DNA from: Candidatus Koribacter versatilis Ellin345
GTDB taxonomy: Bacteria; Acidobacteriota; Terriglobia; Terriglobales; Acidobacteriaceae
Length of the DNA stretch: 64,000 nucleotides
Direction of reading: 5' to 3'
Assembly (NCBI RefSeq): GCF_000014005.1
Contig: NC_008009.1
Coordinates: 5,146,001 to 5,210,000, forward strand
Part shown: in pieces, positions 45,514 to 54,766 of the stretch
How positions within the stretch are numbered: position 1 is the stretch's first letter
How the letters are laid out: each line of letters begins with the position of its first letter
Translations under genes and position numbers: made by a program
Notes under the pieces: model-generated
Databases searched by the model: none
Told to the model about the DNA's origin: nothing
Seen by the model: only the letters and a program-made list of their open reading frames with translations

Positions 45514-48216
45514 CTACGACCTGACACCTTTGATGCGCTCTGCCACGTCCCGGTAGTCGATATTTACGCCGTAGACCTCCATGAAATGCTGGAGGGCCTG
45601 CGGCCTATTGCCTGCGGCTTCGTAGGCGGAACCGAGTTCGTAGTGGATCGCGGTGCGAGTTTCCTGGTCCGGCGCGATGGTCAGCGCCTTCTCGTACCAG
45701 CGATACGCGGCATCAGGAACGCCCTTTTCGATGAGGCAATGCGCCAGCCAGGTGTATGCCTGGAACGCCTGGGAGAACGGCACGCCATGGTCAACCGCCT
45801 GGCAAACTTTTTGCAGTTCGCCGATGGCTTCGTCCATCAGGCCCATTTCCTTGAAGGCCATGCCGAGGTTGTAGTGGGTATCGGGATCGCCGTAATCGGC
45901 GGCGCCCTCTTCCACATCTTCTTTGAATTCCGCGAAGAGGTCGCCCAGCATGTCGCTGGCGCCGGGATCGGCAAACAGGTCCACGGCCGGAAGTTCTTCG
46001 GCGACGGGCGCAGGCGCCGAGGCAGCCGCGGCAACCTGCGGACGCACCGCAGGCGGCGGAGCCGGCGGAGGTGGAGTGGGCCGCGATGTTGCAGCCGCAG
46101 GCTTCGACGGAGCCGCTGCAGCAGGTTTCGCCGGTGCACCGGCCACGTTGAAGTCGTCGCCGAGCGCGTCTTCAAGGTCGCTGACGAAACCGCCCATGCC
46201 TTGTTCGGCGGGAGGCTTCGCGGCAACCGTCTGCGTGTCGTCGAGCGAAAGCACGTGATCTTCGTCTGCCTGTACTGCGGCAGGAGAGGCCAGTTTCGCC
46301 TTCCACTCGCGCAGCTTGGAGAACGCGGGAGCAATCGCTTCAAGCTTCTTAATTGCGACCTTGGCCTCATCCACCATGCCCTGGCCAAGATAGAACTGGA
46401 TCTCTTCGACGAGTTCCTGCGGGGCGCCTTCGACGGTCTTCACGGGCTCGTCGGTGTGCGTCTCCCAGTCATCGGAGATATCGATCTCCTGATTGGTGGA
46501 CGCAGCAACTGCGAACTCCGGCAGGTTGGCGTCTGCAGCAGGCGTTTCCACTTCGATCTCGAAGGTGTGTTCGACGGTGGCAGGCGCGGCCGGGGCAGGC
46601 GCAGCGGCTTTGGGCTCCGGCAGCCACGGCGTGATGTCTACGAACGGAATCGGGATGCCGGCCTGTCCCGCGTACTTCAACGCGAGCGAGGCAAATTCCT
46701 TGGCGCGGTCGGGATGTCCGTAGTGCTCGAACATCTTCTGAAGGATCACGCAGCAGCGCGAGGCGTCCTTAGGACGGTTCGCCTTACGATATAAGCCCGC
46801 GAGGCGCTGGTTGAGGCGCACATCGCCCGGCGCTTTCGGCAGCACCGCTTCGAGCGGCGCAATGGATTTCGCCGGCAGGTTGTAGGAATCGAAGAGCTCG
46901 CTGTCGGTGAGCGCTGCGCGCACGGCGGCCTCGACGTCGGGCGCCCATTCCTGTTCGATCTCGGCGGAGGTGCTGTCGAGCTCTTCCACCATCATCGGCG
47001 CATTGGCTTGTTCCTTCGCCAGTGGCTTGGAGAGCGGATCGTCGCCCAGCTTCGCCGAGAGCTGGCGATAGTTCTGCGCATGGACCGGGTTCTCGGGCTC
47101 CAGCTCTGCCAGTTCGCGATAGATGTCGCGGGCGCGCTTGAGGTCGCCCTTCTGCACCAACGCATGCGCCAGCAGTTCGCTGATCTCGTTGAGATACGCC
47201 TTCTGGCCGAGCTTGATGAAGAGCTTGCGCAGCAGGTCGAGCGCGGTGGCATCGTCCTTCACGCGGCCAATGCAGTTGTGCAGCATCTCGGCGGTACCAC
47301 TGTCGTTGGCAGCGACGAGACGATCGGCGAATTCGTCGAGCAGCTTGAGCGCCGGCAGGAACTTGCCGTTTTGCATCAGCGCATCGACGGTTACCGCGAT
47401 GCCCCAGATGTCCTTGTAGTGGATGAGCAGGGTGCGCGCCTGGCGCTCGGCGTCGGCGAGACGATTCGCTTTCAAATAAGCGCGGACGAGTTCTTTCAGT
47501 CCGTCGGGATTGGTTTCGAGGTCGGCGACTTGCTCGAGCCAGGTGATGGCCCCGGCGGCGTCGCCGCCCTCCATCGAGATCTGGCCGCGCAGCATCAACG
47601 CGCGCGAGTTGTGGGGATCGAGGGCGAGAACGCGTCCGAGCGCTTCATCGGCCTGTGGCAGCGAGCCGCGGGCATAGAGCGAGTCGGCGCTGCGGAAGAA
47701 CATATTGCGCGCTTCATCTTTATTTCCGACCTTCTCGTAGAGGTCAGCCAGCTTGTTCTGCATCGTGGTGTTCTCGGGATCGAGTTCGAGAACACGCTGG
47801 AAGATGCGGGCGGCATCCTGGAGCTGGTTGCTGCGCATGAATTGGTCGGCAACAACGAGGTACTGCTGGCGCGCGTCGGAGTAAAGGCCCTGCTGGGTAT
47901 AAAGCTCGGCGAGGCGCTGCACGCAGTCATAGGCCTGCGGATTCAGCTTCGTCAGCTTCTTGTACATGGCGATGGCTTTTACGGTGAAGCCGTCGGAGGA
48001 ATAGCGATCGCCCACTCGCCTGAAGTAGTCGGTGGCCTGTTCCACGTGCCCCACGCGAGCGTAGAGGTCGCCGATGGTGTTGAGCACCGTCAGGTCCTTG
48101 GGGTCCGCCTTGGTGATCTTCTCGTACTCAGTGATCGCGTTCTGCAGCTTGCCTTGCTGCACGTAACGCTCGGCGTTCGCCAATACCTTGTTCTTGTTGA
48201 AACCAAAACCTAGCAT
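45514..48216 (-). CDS. Large TPR-repeat protein
   Basis: A 900-residue soluble protein. Tetratricopeptide repeats fill about residues 10-400 (for example LQNAITEYEKITKADPKDLTVLN, then VKAIAMYKKLTKLNPQAYDCVQRLAELYTQQGL) and recur at the C-terminus (about 760-890, NLGMAFKEMGLMDEAIGELQK, AAYRWYEKALTIAPD). A long Ala/Pro/Asp-rich spacer (about 440-740, with PAAAAPSKPAAAT) holds several acidic patches and QEIDISDDWE. Such proteins build multi-protein scaffolds, for instance in motility, secretion or chromosome-related complexes; the precise role is unknown. The start at 48216 is MLGFGFNKNK; the upstream extension has no support. Confidence 0.85.
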   Translation of the reverse strand: MLGFGFNKNKVLANAERYVQQGKLQNAITEYEKITKADPKDLTVLNTIGDLYARVGHVEQATDYFRRVGDRYSSDGFTVKAIAMYKKLTKLNPQAYDCVQRLAELYTQQGLYSDARQQYLVVADQFMRSNQLQDAARIFQRVLELDPENTTMQNKLADLYEKVGNKDEARNMFFRSADSLYARGSLPQADEALGRVLALDPHNSRALMLRGQISMEGGDAAGAITWLEQVADLETNPDGLKELVRAYLKANRLADAERQARTLLIHYKDIWGIAVTVDALMQNGKFLPALKLLDEFADRLVAANDSGTAEMLHNCIGRVKDDATALDLLRKLFIKLGQKAYLNEISELLAHALVQKGDLKRARDIYRELAELEPENPVHAQNYRQLSAKLGDDPLSKPLAKEQANAPMMVEELDSTSAEIEQEWAPDVEAAVRAALTDSELFDSYNLPAKSIAPLEAVLPKAPGDVRLNQRLAGLYRKANRPKDASRCCVILQKMFEHYGHPDRAKEFASLALKYAGQAGIPIPFVDITPWLPEPKAAAPAPAAPATVEHTFEIEVETPAADANLPEFAVAASTNQEIDISDDWETHTDEPVKTVEGAPQELVEEIQFYLGQGMVDEAKVAIKKLEAIAPAFSKLREWKAKLASPAAVQADEDHVLSLDDTQTVAAKPPAEQGMGGFVSDLEDALGDDFNVAGAPAKPAAAAPSKPAAATSRPTPPPPAPPPAVRPQVAAAASAPAPVAEELPAVDLFADPGASDMLGDLFAEFKEDVEEGAADYGDPDTHYNLGMAFKEMGLMDEAIGELQKVCQAVDHGVPFSQAFQAYTWLAHCLIEKGVPDAAYRWYEKALTIAPDQETRTAIHYELGSAYEAAGNRPQALQHFMEVYGVNIDYRDVAERIKGVRS

Positions 48217-48728
48217 GCGCGTGGGCTCCAGGCGATCGTCCCCGGTTTGCTTAACGTTCGAGCGCAAACGGGAGTGAGGATCAGGACAGTTTCCGCCAAA
48301 CACCGAAGTGGTGCAAGAACAGACACACGGCGGTCAGGCCGTCTGTCCATCTCCGGCAACTCTGGCAATTTTACCTATGATAAGCCGTGCAACAAGAAAA
48401 GAGCATACCCGAGCGACCGAAAAATGACATTACGAAAGGACTTAGGAGGAAAACCGGGGGAAAGCGGCTAGGAGGGTTACGAGAGGACCGCTTGGAGGAG
48501 AGCGGATTGGGAGGATCGACGCGGCGACCGAGGCCAGAGACAGCCTTTGGGGGAACGGGGGTCGGTTCACGGGAGAGACACAGAGTCTCAGAGATTTCGA
48601 AGGATGCTCTGGGTTATGGGGAGATGCTGGTTGAAGGACTTGCAAAGGCTGAAACGGGGATATTGGCTGTGGGTAGGCCACTTCTTACGAGTGTTCATCG
48701 ATGGGAAATTAGGGTGTGGTACGGGCTG
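48217..48728. other. 512-bp region without a clear gene
   Basis: Short open frames on both strands are inconsistent with the local codon use. It is G-rich in 48470-48560 with several GGAGG stretches. I see no hairpin of the repeat families; a short ACACAGAGTCTCAGAG segment at 48579-48594 recalls the palindrome at 58020. Confidence 0.6.
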
Positions 48729-49523
48729 TTACAGACAGCTATGTTCCCAGTACGTCAGCGTCCGATTCGTCAGTTCCATTCTCTGTCGAGAAGCATCCCT
48801 TAACTGATGGTATTTGCGGCGTCGCACCCAGTTTCCAACTTCGTCTGAATCGTACTCGATCACGCAGATCGAATTGGGAATGCAGTCGGTACCCCAATCG
48901 TTGAACGACAGGATTCTCGATTTCCGCCCTTGGTCATCGTACTCGTGCCTGTACAGACCATCCCCAAGCGGATCGCCTGCCGCTGTCAGACCCCAGGTCT
49001 CATGCACCCGGCCCATCTGATCGTACTTGGTAATCCACCGCTCGCTGAGTGAGCCGCTGAAGCCGTAATACTTCGAAATTTGCTGCGTGAGTGAGCTTTC
49101 CGAATACGCGAACTCTCGCTCGATCACTGGAACTCCGCTTGCAAGCGTCGTTCGTGATCGTGCCAGCCGCCCTTGCTCGAAGTGGTTTTCGCCACGCCGA
49201 ACCATGCTCCCATCACAGTCGAGTCCTAGCCAACTGATGGGTCGCCCTTTGGAGTCGCATTGAAACTCACTGCTACCCGTTCTATTACCTTGCCCGTCAA
49301 AAAACTCGGTGCGGACGAGAGTGCCTGCGTCATCGAAACAACTCGACTCGATGCCAGTTACGGCACCATCGTTGTCGTAATGTGTTGTTCGGAGAACGTG
49401 ACCTGCAGGATCGAAATCAACGTCGAAGGTCTGAAAATTGCGAAAACGCTTTAGTGCAGGATGGCAAGGCGTCCGCTGCTCGATTCGACGTACGCGGCCT
49501 TGAAGGTCAAACGTTTCATTCAT
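48729..49523 (-). CDS. RHS/YD-repeat-like protein
   Basis: A 264-residue protein composed of repeated beta motifs of YD/RHS type: FDLQGRV, FDPAGHVLRTTHYDNDG, FDDAGTLVRTEFFDGQGNR, YDQMGRVHETW, YDDQGRKSRILS and YDSDEVGNWVRR. These fold into an elongated beta filament in larger RHS toxins, but here there is no toxin or core domain and no signal peptide, so it may be a fragment or a small stand-alone RHS-like protein. It lies in a low-density accessory stretch before the IS element. Confidence 0.6.
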   Translation of the reverse strand: MNETFDLQGRVRRIEQRTPCHPALKRFRNFQTFDVDFDPAGHVLRTTHYDNDGAVTGIESSCFDDAGTLVRTEFFDGQGNRTGSSEFQCDSKGRPISWLGLDCDGSMVRRGENHFEQGRLARSRTTLASGVPVIEREFAYSESSLTQQISKYYGFSGSLSERWITKYDQMGRVHETWGLTAAGDPLGDGLYRHEYDDQGRKSRILSFNDWGTDCIPNSICVIEYDSDEVGNWVRRRKYHQLRDASRQRMELTNRTLTYWEHSCL

Positions 49524-49641
49524 TACCCATGGATGCGGCAGGAATTGGTAGCAACCATGTGCCGCTGTTGGTTAAGGGTAGCACCGGGCAGTGATTACCG
49601 TTGGCAAATCCCCTTACCGCCTTGCGGAAGATTGCTGTCAT

Positions 49642-50076
49642 CTAACGCAACTTGGGCGATCTTGCTGCGACACGAAGGCACCAATCGGCAGTGAATCTGA
49701 CTTCGAGTTGTTCGTGGTTCACCTGAGACGACGGCGCTGCGAGTTCGACCTTGATAGGTTCGTAAGAGGGCTTCGTCATCAGAATCACGTACTTTCCCGG
49801 CTTCTGTACCCCGAAATCGAATCCACCATCGGCATCCGTTCTTGCGGTTTGCAAGACCGCCTTGTCCCATGTGACCGCCTTATCGGATGTCTGCCGTGAG
49901 TTCTCCGTTAACACATGAAGTTCAAGAGTCGCCGCTTTGATCGGGTTATCGTCCAACGTTATGACACCGGCAATCCCGTCTGCATGAATTTCGCCGAATG
50001 GTACGTTGATCTGATAGCACGCCAACACCGTCGTCCTAAGCAACAACAGCAGCAATATTCGCCGTAAGAGGGGCAT
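49642..50076 (-). CDS. Secreted protein with carboxypeptidase-regulatory-like domain
   Basis: A 144-residue protein with signal peptide MPLLRRILLLLLLRTTVLAC and an Ig-like fold of the CarboxypepD_reg type (GEIHADGIAGVITLDDNPIKAATLELHV ... TARTDADGGFDFGVQKPGKYVILMTKPSYEPIKVEL). Such domains often bind or present outer-membrane receptor subunits. The TDADGGFDFGV motif is clear. It is divergent from the plus-strand small gene; both are host accessory genes. Confidence 0.75.
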   Translation of the reverse strand: MPLLRRILLLLLLRTTVLACYQINVPFGEIHADGIAGVITLDDNPIKAATLELHVLTENSRQTSDKAVTWDKAVLQTARTDADGGFDFGVQKPGKYVILMTKPSYEPIKVELAAPSSQVNHEQLEVRFTADWCLRVAARSPKLR

Positions 50077-50137
50077 AGCCTCAGTATCATGTCATAGCTG
50101 TTGGAAGTCCCCTTACCACTCACAAACGAGGAATCCG

Positions 50138-50305
50138 ATGACAGTTGAACTCACGAGAGACGAGTTGGGAATCATCAACAACGCTCTAAATGAGGTATGC
50201 AACGGCATACATTTGGAAGGCGAGTTCGATACGCGAATGGGATGCGACGTGGAGGAAGCCAGAACGCTGCTCGCCAAGATTCACGCCCTCGCTTCGGATT
50301 ACTAG
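50138..50305 (+). CDS. Small 55-aa protein, hypothetical
   Basis: A 55-residue acidic protein with start MTVELTRDELGIINNALNEV and a second helix VEEARTLLAKIHALASDY. AGGAATCC precedes the ATG at 50138. Charge and helix pattern suggest a small globular or coiled protein; no family recognised. Divergent from the 144-aa gene with about 60 bp between starts, so they share a promoter region. Confidence 0.62.
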   Translation: MTVELTRDELGIINNALNEVCNGIHLEGEFDTRMGCDVEEARTLLAKIHALASDY

Positions 50306-50417
50306 CGATAAATCGCCTTCTCACAAGTAATTTGGGTGACCCAAAATAGATAGTGATAAGGGCTGTTATCGCCAACAATCGTTGGAACCGCCCGTAGTTG
50401 AGCAGTGTCTATAGGTT

Positions 50418-50984
50418 ATGCACCTGAAAATGGGTCTCGTGTTATTGGCGCTCATGACGATTTCCTGCGCGTGTTCTCGGAGTGGGTTTGAGCGCGAGAA
50501 TGCCATCGCCCGTTCCCACAATCCTGTCGGAGTCGAACTGCACATCCAAACCAAGAACCACAAACGCGAGTTCTCAGCCGGAGAGAAATTGCAGTTCGAG
50601 GAGTTCTACACATCAAAATATCCGGGACAGTGGCACATCGAGGTGCTTGAAGGCGTCAACGGACCAGCGAACACAGACGTCGTTTACATTTTTGATGGCA
50701 AGAGGTCATGGACGAGTAGCGTGAATCAGTCATCCATCGCGTGCTGCATGACGCGTCACGTTTGGCTGGGATTGGAGCCGACACGGGTTCCTTATAACGC
50801 GCACCCGGAAGACATCTTCGGCGGCAATCCCGAGTATCGCGAGTTTGCAGTTCCTGACACTCCTGGAAAATACGAGATTTACCTCACCAGTGACCGCCTG
50901 TATTCACGAGATGAAAAGACGGAAACCTACTCCGGCAAAGGGACGCGCATGACGTCGGACATAATGAGCATCCGTGTTCGATAA
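50418..50984 (+). CDS. Hypothetical lipoprotein
   Basis: A 188-residue protein with signal MGLVLLALMTISCACSRSG; the Cys pair provides a lipobox-like cleavage site. The rest is a beta-rich soluble domain (PVGVELHIQTKNHKREFSAGEKLQFEE ... EVLEGVNGPANTDVVYIFDG ... PGKYEIYLTSDRLYS). It is not assigned to a family, and lies just upstream of the IS element, possibly as a host gene whose downstream part is undisturbed. No downstream T-rich stem was found. Confidence 0.62.
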   Translation: MHLKMGLVLLALMTISCACSRSGFERENAIARSHNPVGVELHIQTKNHKREFSAGEKLQFEEFYTSKYPGQWHIEVLEGVNGPANTDVVYIFDGKRSWTSSVNQSSIACCMTRHVWLGLEPTRVPYNAHPEDIFGGNPEYREFAVPDTPGKYEIYLTSDRLYSRDEKTETYSGKGTRMTSDIMSIRVR

Positions 50985-51033
50985 ACGAACACGAAGACGC
51001 GAAGCGACTTTTCGTTGGCGGTAAATTGATTGG

Positions 51034-52449
51034 ATAAGGACGAAGGCTTACAGCCGACGCGGTATGTTCTTTGGTTGAGGACCAAGAAGAACCGGGTCAG
51101 GAGAAGCCTTCATGATGATTGTAGGGTGTGATTTCCATCCTGGCTGGCAACAAGTTGCCGTTTTCGATTCAGAAACCGGCGAGATCAGAGAACTGAGGCT
51201 GCACAACGAGAGCGGTGAGGCCGAGCGCTTCTATCGTTCGCTTCCGGTGCCAACGTTGGTCGGGCTTGAGGCGTGTGGCAACACGCAGTGGTTCGAGGAT
51301 CTGCTCGATCGTTTGGGACACGAAGTGTGGATCGGGGATGCGGCAGCGATTCGCGCCAGTTACGTGCGCAAGCAGAAGACGGATCGACGCGACGCTGGGC
51401 ACATTCTCAAGCTGCTGATCGAGGGCCGCTTTCCTCGACTGTGGCGACCTAGTGCGGCGGAGCGCGATGTGCGGCAGTTGCTCATTCATCGCGATCGCCT
51501 GGTCGGCATTCGTTCCCGCGTTAAAAACGGACTGCAGCACTTGATGCTGAACAAGGGCAGGCAGATGAAGTTCAAGCTGTGGAGTGAAGCCGGCCAACAG
51601 CAGCTCCGAGAGTTGCCGCTCGAAGGATGGGCAGCACAACGACGGAAAGACCTGCTGCATTTACTCGGGCAGATCACCCCGTTGATCGAAGAGCTGAATC
51701 GTGCAGTGGAGCAGGCCGCCTATGCAAATGAACGTGCACGGTTGCTGATGACACAACCGGGAGTCGGTCCGATCACGGCGCTTGCATACGTTCTGACGAT
51801 GGGCGATGTCTCGCGGTTCAAGCGCGGCAAGCAAATCGGCAGCTATCTAGGGCTGATTCCATCCGAACACAGCTCGAGCAAGCGGCGCCGACTGGGATCG
51901 ATCAGCAAACAAGGCAGCCCGTTCCTCCGCATGTTGCTGGTGGAGAGCGCGCAAACGGTGACCCGCTTGGACGAAGGATTTCGAAAGCAGTATCAACATC
52001 GCTGTCACCGCAAGATGAAAGCCGTAGCTAAAGTGGCGGCAGCGAGAAGGTTAGCCGTGCGACTCTACTGGATGCTGCGTAGCAACACAGCGTATCCGGA
52101 GATCGCTCGCATCGAGGGCAGCCCGAGGTAAGGTGTGGTCGGCGAAAGCCAGACCGTGAAATTGATTGGGCACTCTCGCATCCAGACCGATCGCTGCAGA
52201 AGACGGCGCTTCGCGCCTTGGAAAACGCTGCGCGTTTCCCACTTCCGCACCGATCCGGCGGCTGGATGTCCGAATGGAAAATCATGGTCGAAGTTCAGGC
52301 CGAATAGATGGATGGTGGAGCGATAGGCCCACCGTAAGTGATTCAACGTGGATGCTCGGAACTCTTGGTCCTCACCCAAGTCCGGCGGTCACGCGGTGTC
52401 ACAAACACTGAACGGCACAGTTCCGTCTTGACAACGCCTTCGTCCTTAT
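51034..52449 (+). mobile_element. IS110/IS1111-type insertion sequence
   Basis: A 1416-bp element with terminal inverted repeats ATAAGGACGAAGGC (51034-51047) and GCCTTCGTCCTTAT (52436-52449), and subterminal repeats TGAGGACCAAG (51076-51086) and CTTGGTCCTCA (52364-52374). One transposase gene is intact. Long 3' non-coding region (52132-52449), where IS110 relatives carry guide-RNA and end structures. No target-site duplication is expected in this family. Confidence 0.9.
51112..52131 (+). CDS. IS110-family transposase
   Basis: A 339-residue DEDD-type transposase. The N-terminal RuvC-like part shows GCDFHPGWQQVAVFD (first Asp), VGLEACGNTQWFEDLL (Glu), and DRRDAGHILKLL. The C-terminal Transposase_20 part includes LLMTQPGVGPITALAYVLTMGDVSRF, KRGKQIGSYLGLIPSEHSSSKRRRLGSISKQGSPFLRMLLVESAQ, with the serine nucleophile region typical of this family. 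Full-length, so probably active. The start has GGTCAGGAGAAGCC upstream within the element. Confidence 0.96.
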   Translation: MMIVGCDFHPGWQQVAVFDSETGEIRELRLHNESGEAERFYRSLPVPTLVGLEACGNTQWFEDLLDRLGHEVWIGDAAAIRASYVRKQKTDRRDAGHILKLLIEGRFPRLWRPSAAERDVRQLLIHRDRLVGIRSRVKNGLQHLMLNKGRQMKFKLWSEAGQQQLRELPLEGWAAQRRKDLLHLLGQITPLIEELNRAVEQAAYANERARLLMTQPGVGPITALAYVLTMGDVSRFKRGKQIGSYLGLIPSEHSSSKRRRLGSISKQGSPFLRMLLVESAQTVTRLDEGFRKQYQHRCHRKMKAVAKVAAARRLAVRLYWMLRSNTAYPEIARIEGSPR

Positions 52450-52521
52450 AGACGCCTTACCGCAAGTAATCCCGACGTGGCACGATTACTCAAAATCCCT
52501 TACTTCCTTTGAGCTCGCTCA

Positions 52522-53106
52522 TCACGATGCTTTGCGACGAGGTCTGGGCCGTGGGGTGGTGGCTCGAGCTACCGGTTTTACGAGTTCGATTTTCTGTCCG
52601 ACGGCAGGCGCATTACTGGCTTCGGCTTCCGCGTCGTCCACATGGATGTGAAAGACCTGCAAGGCTCCGCCCATCTCCGTAAGGCGAACGATGAGGTTGA
52701 CGGCCTCGCTGAGCCCGATGGCCGGAATATCACGGATATCGGCGGTGAAACTGATCTTGTGTCGGGCGGCGCCGGCGGGGGCGTGCGCGGCCGAAAGCTG
52801 CCACAGCCGTGCAACCGCAAGGATGGAGTGGCTGCCGCAACCGCGACAGGACTCGTGCGGACTGTCGGTAATGGCATCGCAGTTGGCGCAATACACCGCA
52901 TTGACCAGCGGGATTGCGTTCAGAGATCCAATGTTGGCGCCAGCGACACGCGGGGCTTTCGCGAATGTGCCGGGGGCCCAAAACCTGCTCAGCCACGTGG
53001 GTGGGAAAAGCCATGCGACACAGGCGATTGTGCCAATCACAAGGCCCCATGGAGCGGTGTCGACGCAAATGATGACGAGGAAAACGAAACCTAACAGACG
53101 CAACAT
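52522..53106 (-). CDS. Membrane protein with zinc ribbon
   Basis: A 194-residue protein. Two N-terminal hydrophobic segments (MLRLLGFVFLVIICVDTAPWG, GLVIGTIACVAWLFPP) anchor it; then a zinc ribbon with two CxxC pairs (YCANCDAITDSPHESCRGCGSHS, about residues 71-93) and a helical C-terminal domain (DIRDIPAIGLSEAVNLIVRLTEMGGALQVFH) with a basic tail. Function unknown; possibly a regulatory membrane protein. The start at 53106 avoids 52 unsupported upstream residues. Confidence 0.62.
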   Translation of the reverse strand: MLRLLGFVFLVIICVDTAPWGLVIGTIACVAWLFPPTWLSRFWAPGTFAKAPRVAGANIGSLNAIPLVNAVYCANCDAITDSPHESCRGCGSHSILAVARLWQLSAAHAPAGAARHKISFTADIRDIPAIGLSEAVNLIVRLTEMGGALQVFHIHVDDAEAEASNAPAVGQKIELVKPVARATTPRPRPRRKAS

Positions 53107-53272
53107 AAAACACCTGGGACGGTGGCACGACGAGGCGTTAGTTAGATGCTTACTCCAAATCGCGAGCGAGGAAACTGGCAAAACCGGCAGGGACAGGCAG
53201 CAGCTCTGGCCAGAGATGCTCACCGGGCAAAGGGCGCCCGCAGCGCGAAATCGCGGGGCCATCGTCAGCCGC

Positions 53273-54757
53273 CTACACTTTGAACTCGCGAATCGCGTCC
53301 CCGGCGCCGCTGAGGTTCGCGAGGCGCATCTCAGAATACTTGCGCGATAGGAGCACGCCGGAGGCGCCGGCGCGGAGTGCCGCGAGAACTGCGGCCTTTA
53401 CGCTTTGCGGAGTGCACTTGCTGTTCTCGGGCTCAGTCGGGATATCGATATCGATGCCGGGCCAGATCCGGGTGTTGGTGCCGGCAACTCCTTCCAGCGC
53501 GCGTTTCGTTTCGCGGAAGACGTAGTCGGCGGAAAGTCCGGTGCGAGGGATCTGCTCGTAGCTGCCCTCCTTGAGTCCCATCAGCGCATAGTTCATATCG
53601 AGCAGGCCTTGTTTCGAGAGATCGCCATAGAGTGTCGAGCCGATATTGTCCGCGTAGAGCGCCATTCGCTCGCCGCCGCAGTTGTTGTACATCACGACCT
53701 TTATGAAATCGGAATACTTCGCGAGCTCCTGCAGGTCTTGTTCCGCGCGATAGATGGGGTTGAACGAGTTGTTGTGCCAGATGTGCCAACCCACCGGCAC
53801 CGCCGGTTTCGCTGCTTTGACGGTCTTGTAGATGGCGGCGTAGTTTTCGCGAAGACCATCCGTGAAGAGCATTTCCCAGGCGGCCAGTTCGGGATAGCGC
53901 AACAGGATCCGCCAGAATTGAACGTAGTATCCGTCCACGGGGCGCTTGCCGCCGCGAGACGCGCGAACGAATTTTTCCAACTCAAGAAATCCCTGCCGTG
54001 CGCGCTCCGGGTTGATGCCGCGCTGCTTCGCCTTGGCCTGACAGAACTCGCAGAAGCAGGTCACCTCTCCGGGATCGATTGGCGGCGTGTCGTGGGTGGC
54101 GCCCAGACTGTCGGAAAGCGCGCCCTGCCGTTCCGAGCCCCACATGATTCCGTCAATGTCGTAGGACCGCGCGTAGTCTTCGACCAGGCCGGTGAAGAAA
54201 TTTCGATAGTCGGGATTGTTGACGCAGAGCGTCTCGGTGTTCCGCCCGTGGAGGTCGCGTTCCTGGACCTTCGCGATGTTGGGCAGGTCGGTGCGAAACA
54301 CGTCCTCCAGCCAGCAGATGACTTTCATGCCACGCTTCTTCGCGGCGGGGAGAACTTCCGCCAGGATGTCGAGGTTGCCGTGGTCGGGCGCGCGCGTTTC
54401 CTTGATCACCGTGTTCTTGTAGAACTCAGGATGAGGCGTGGCGAAGTTCCCGCCGTGAAAGTTGAGATCGTACTCCTGCTTGCCGTGATCGGGCAGCGGC
54501 TGTCCGTGAATCTGCCGGCCGGCAATGCCGCGGCCGTAGGTGAATACCGCAAGAAACAGGGTATTCACGCCGGCGCGCTCCTGGAGTACATCCAGGACTT
54601 TCTCCGTGCCTTCGTCCACAAACGAAACTGCGCCCACCTGGATGCCGATCATTTTGGAAGAGACATCGCCAAGTGCGAAATTTGGCAGAGCGAGGGCAGC
54701 GCCGGTGCCAGCCGCGAGCTTCACGAACTCGCGGCGATTCACGTCGAACTTCAACAT
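53273..54757 (-). CDS. Tat-exported TIM-barrel protein, carbohydrate-related (unassigned)
   Basis: A 494-residue protein with Tat signal NRREFVKLAAGTGAALALPN. The mature part looks like a glycoside-hydrolase-type TIM barrel: repeated beta-alpha segments (GVNTLFLAVFTYGRGI, RGMKVICWLEDVF, YDIDGIMWGSERQGA, PVGWHIWHNN, DFIKVVMYNNCGGERM, IWPGIDIDIPTEPEN), including a WGSERQG motif that may carry an acidic catalytic residue, and a CFCEFCQAKA Cys cluster. No GH family could be named with certainty. Third of three minus-strand genes with 9-18 bp spacing, so an operon. Likely periplasmic polysaccharide processing. Confidence 0.68.
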   Translation of the reverse strand: MLKFDVNRREFVKLAAGTGAALALPNFALGDVSSKMIGIQVGAVSFVDEGTEKVLDVLQERAGVNTLFLAVFTYGRGIAGRQIHGQPLPDHGKQEYDLNFHGGNFATPHPEFYKNTVIKETRAPDHGNLDILAEVLPAAKKRGMKVICWLEDVFRTDLPNIAKVQERDLHGRNTETLCVNNPDYRNFFTGLVEDYARSYDIDGIMWGSERQGALSDSLGATHDTPPIDPGEVTCFCEFCQAKAKQRGINPERARQGFLELEKFVRASRGGKRPVDGYYVQFWRILLRYPELAAWEMLFTDGLRENYAAIYKTVKAAKPAVPVGWHIWHNNSFNPIYRAEQDLQELAKYSDFIKVVMYNNCGGERMALYADNIGSTLYGDLSKQGLLDMNYALMGLKEGSYEQIPRTGLSADYVFRETKRALEGVAGTNTRIWPGIDIDIPTEPENSKCTPQSVKAAVLAALRAGASGVLLSRKYSEMRLANLSGAGDAIREFKV

Positions 54758-54766
54758 GCGCGACTC

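Noticed and set aside
45463-46794. Plus-strand frame of 443 codons across the TPR gene
   Set aside because: Antisense to a TPR gene with clear repeats; composition is low-complexity Arg/Gly and has no domain.
48442-48681. Short frames in the 48.2-48.7 kb gap
   Set aside because: No ribosome-binding site with a plausible product, low complexity (Pro/Ser or Arg/Gly rich), and no hydrophobic or domain pattern.
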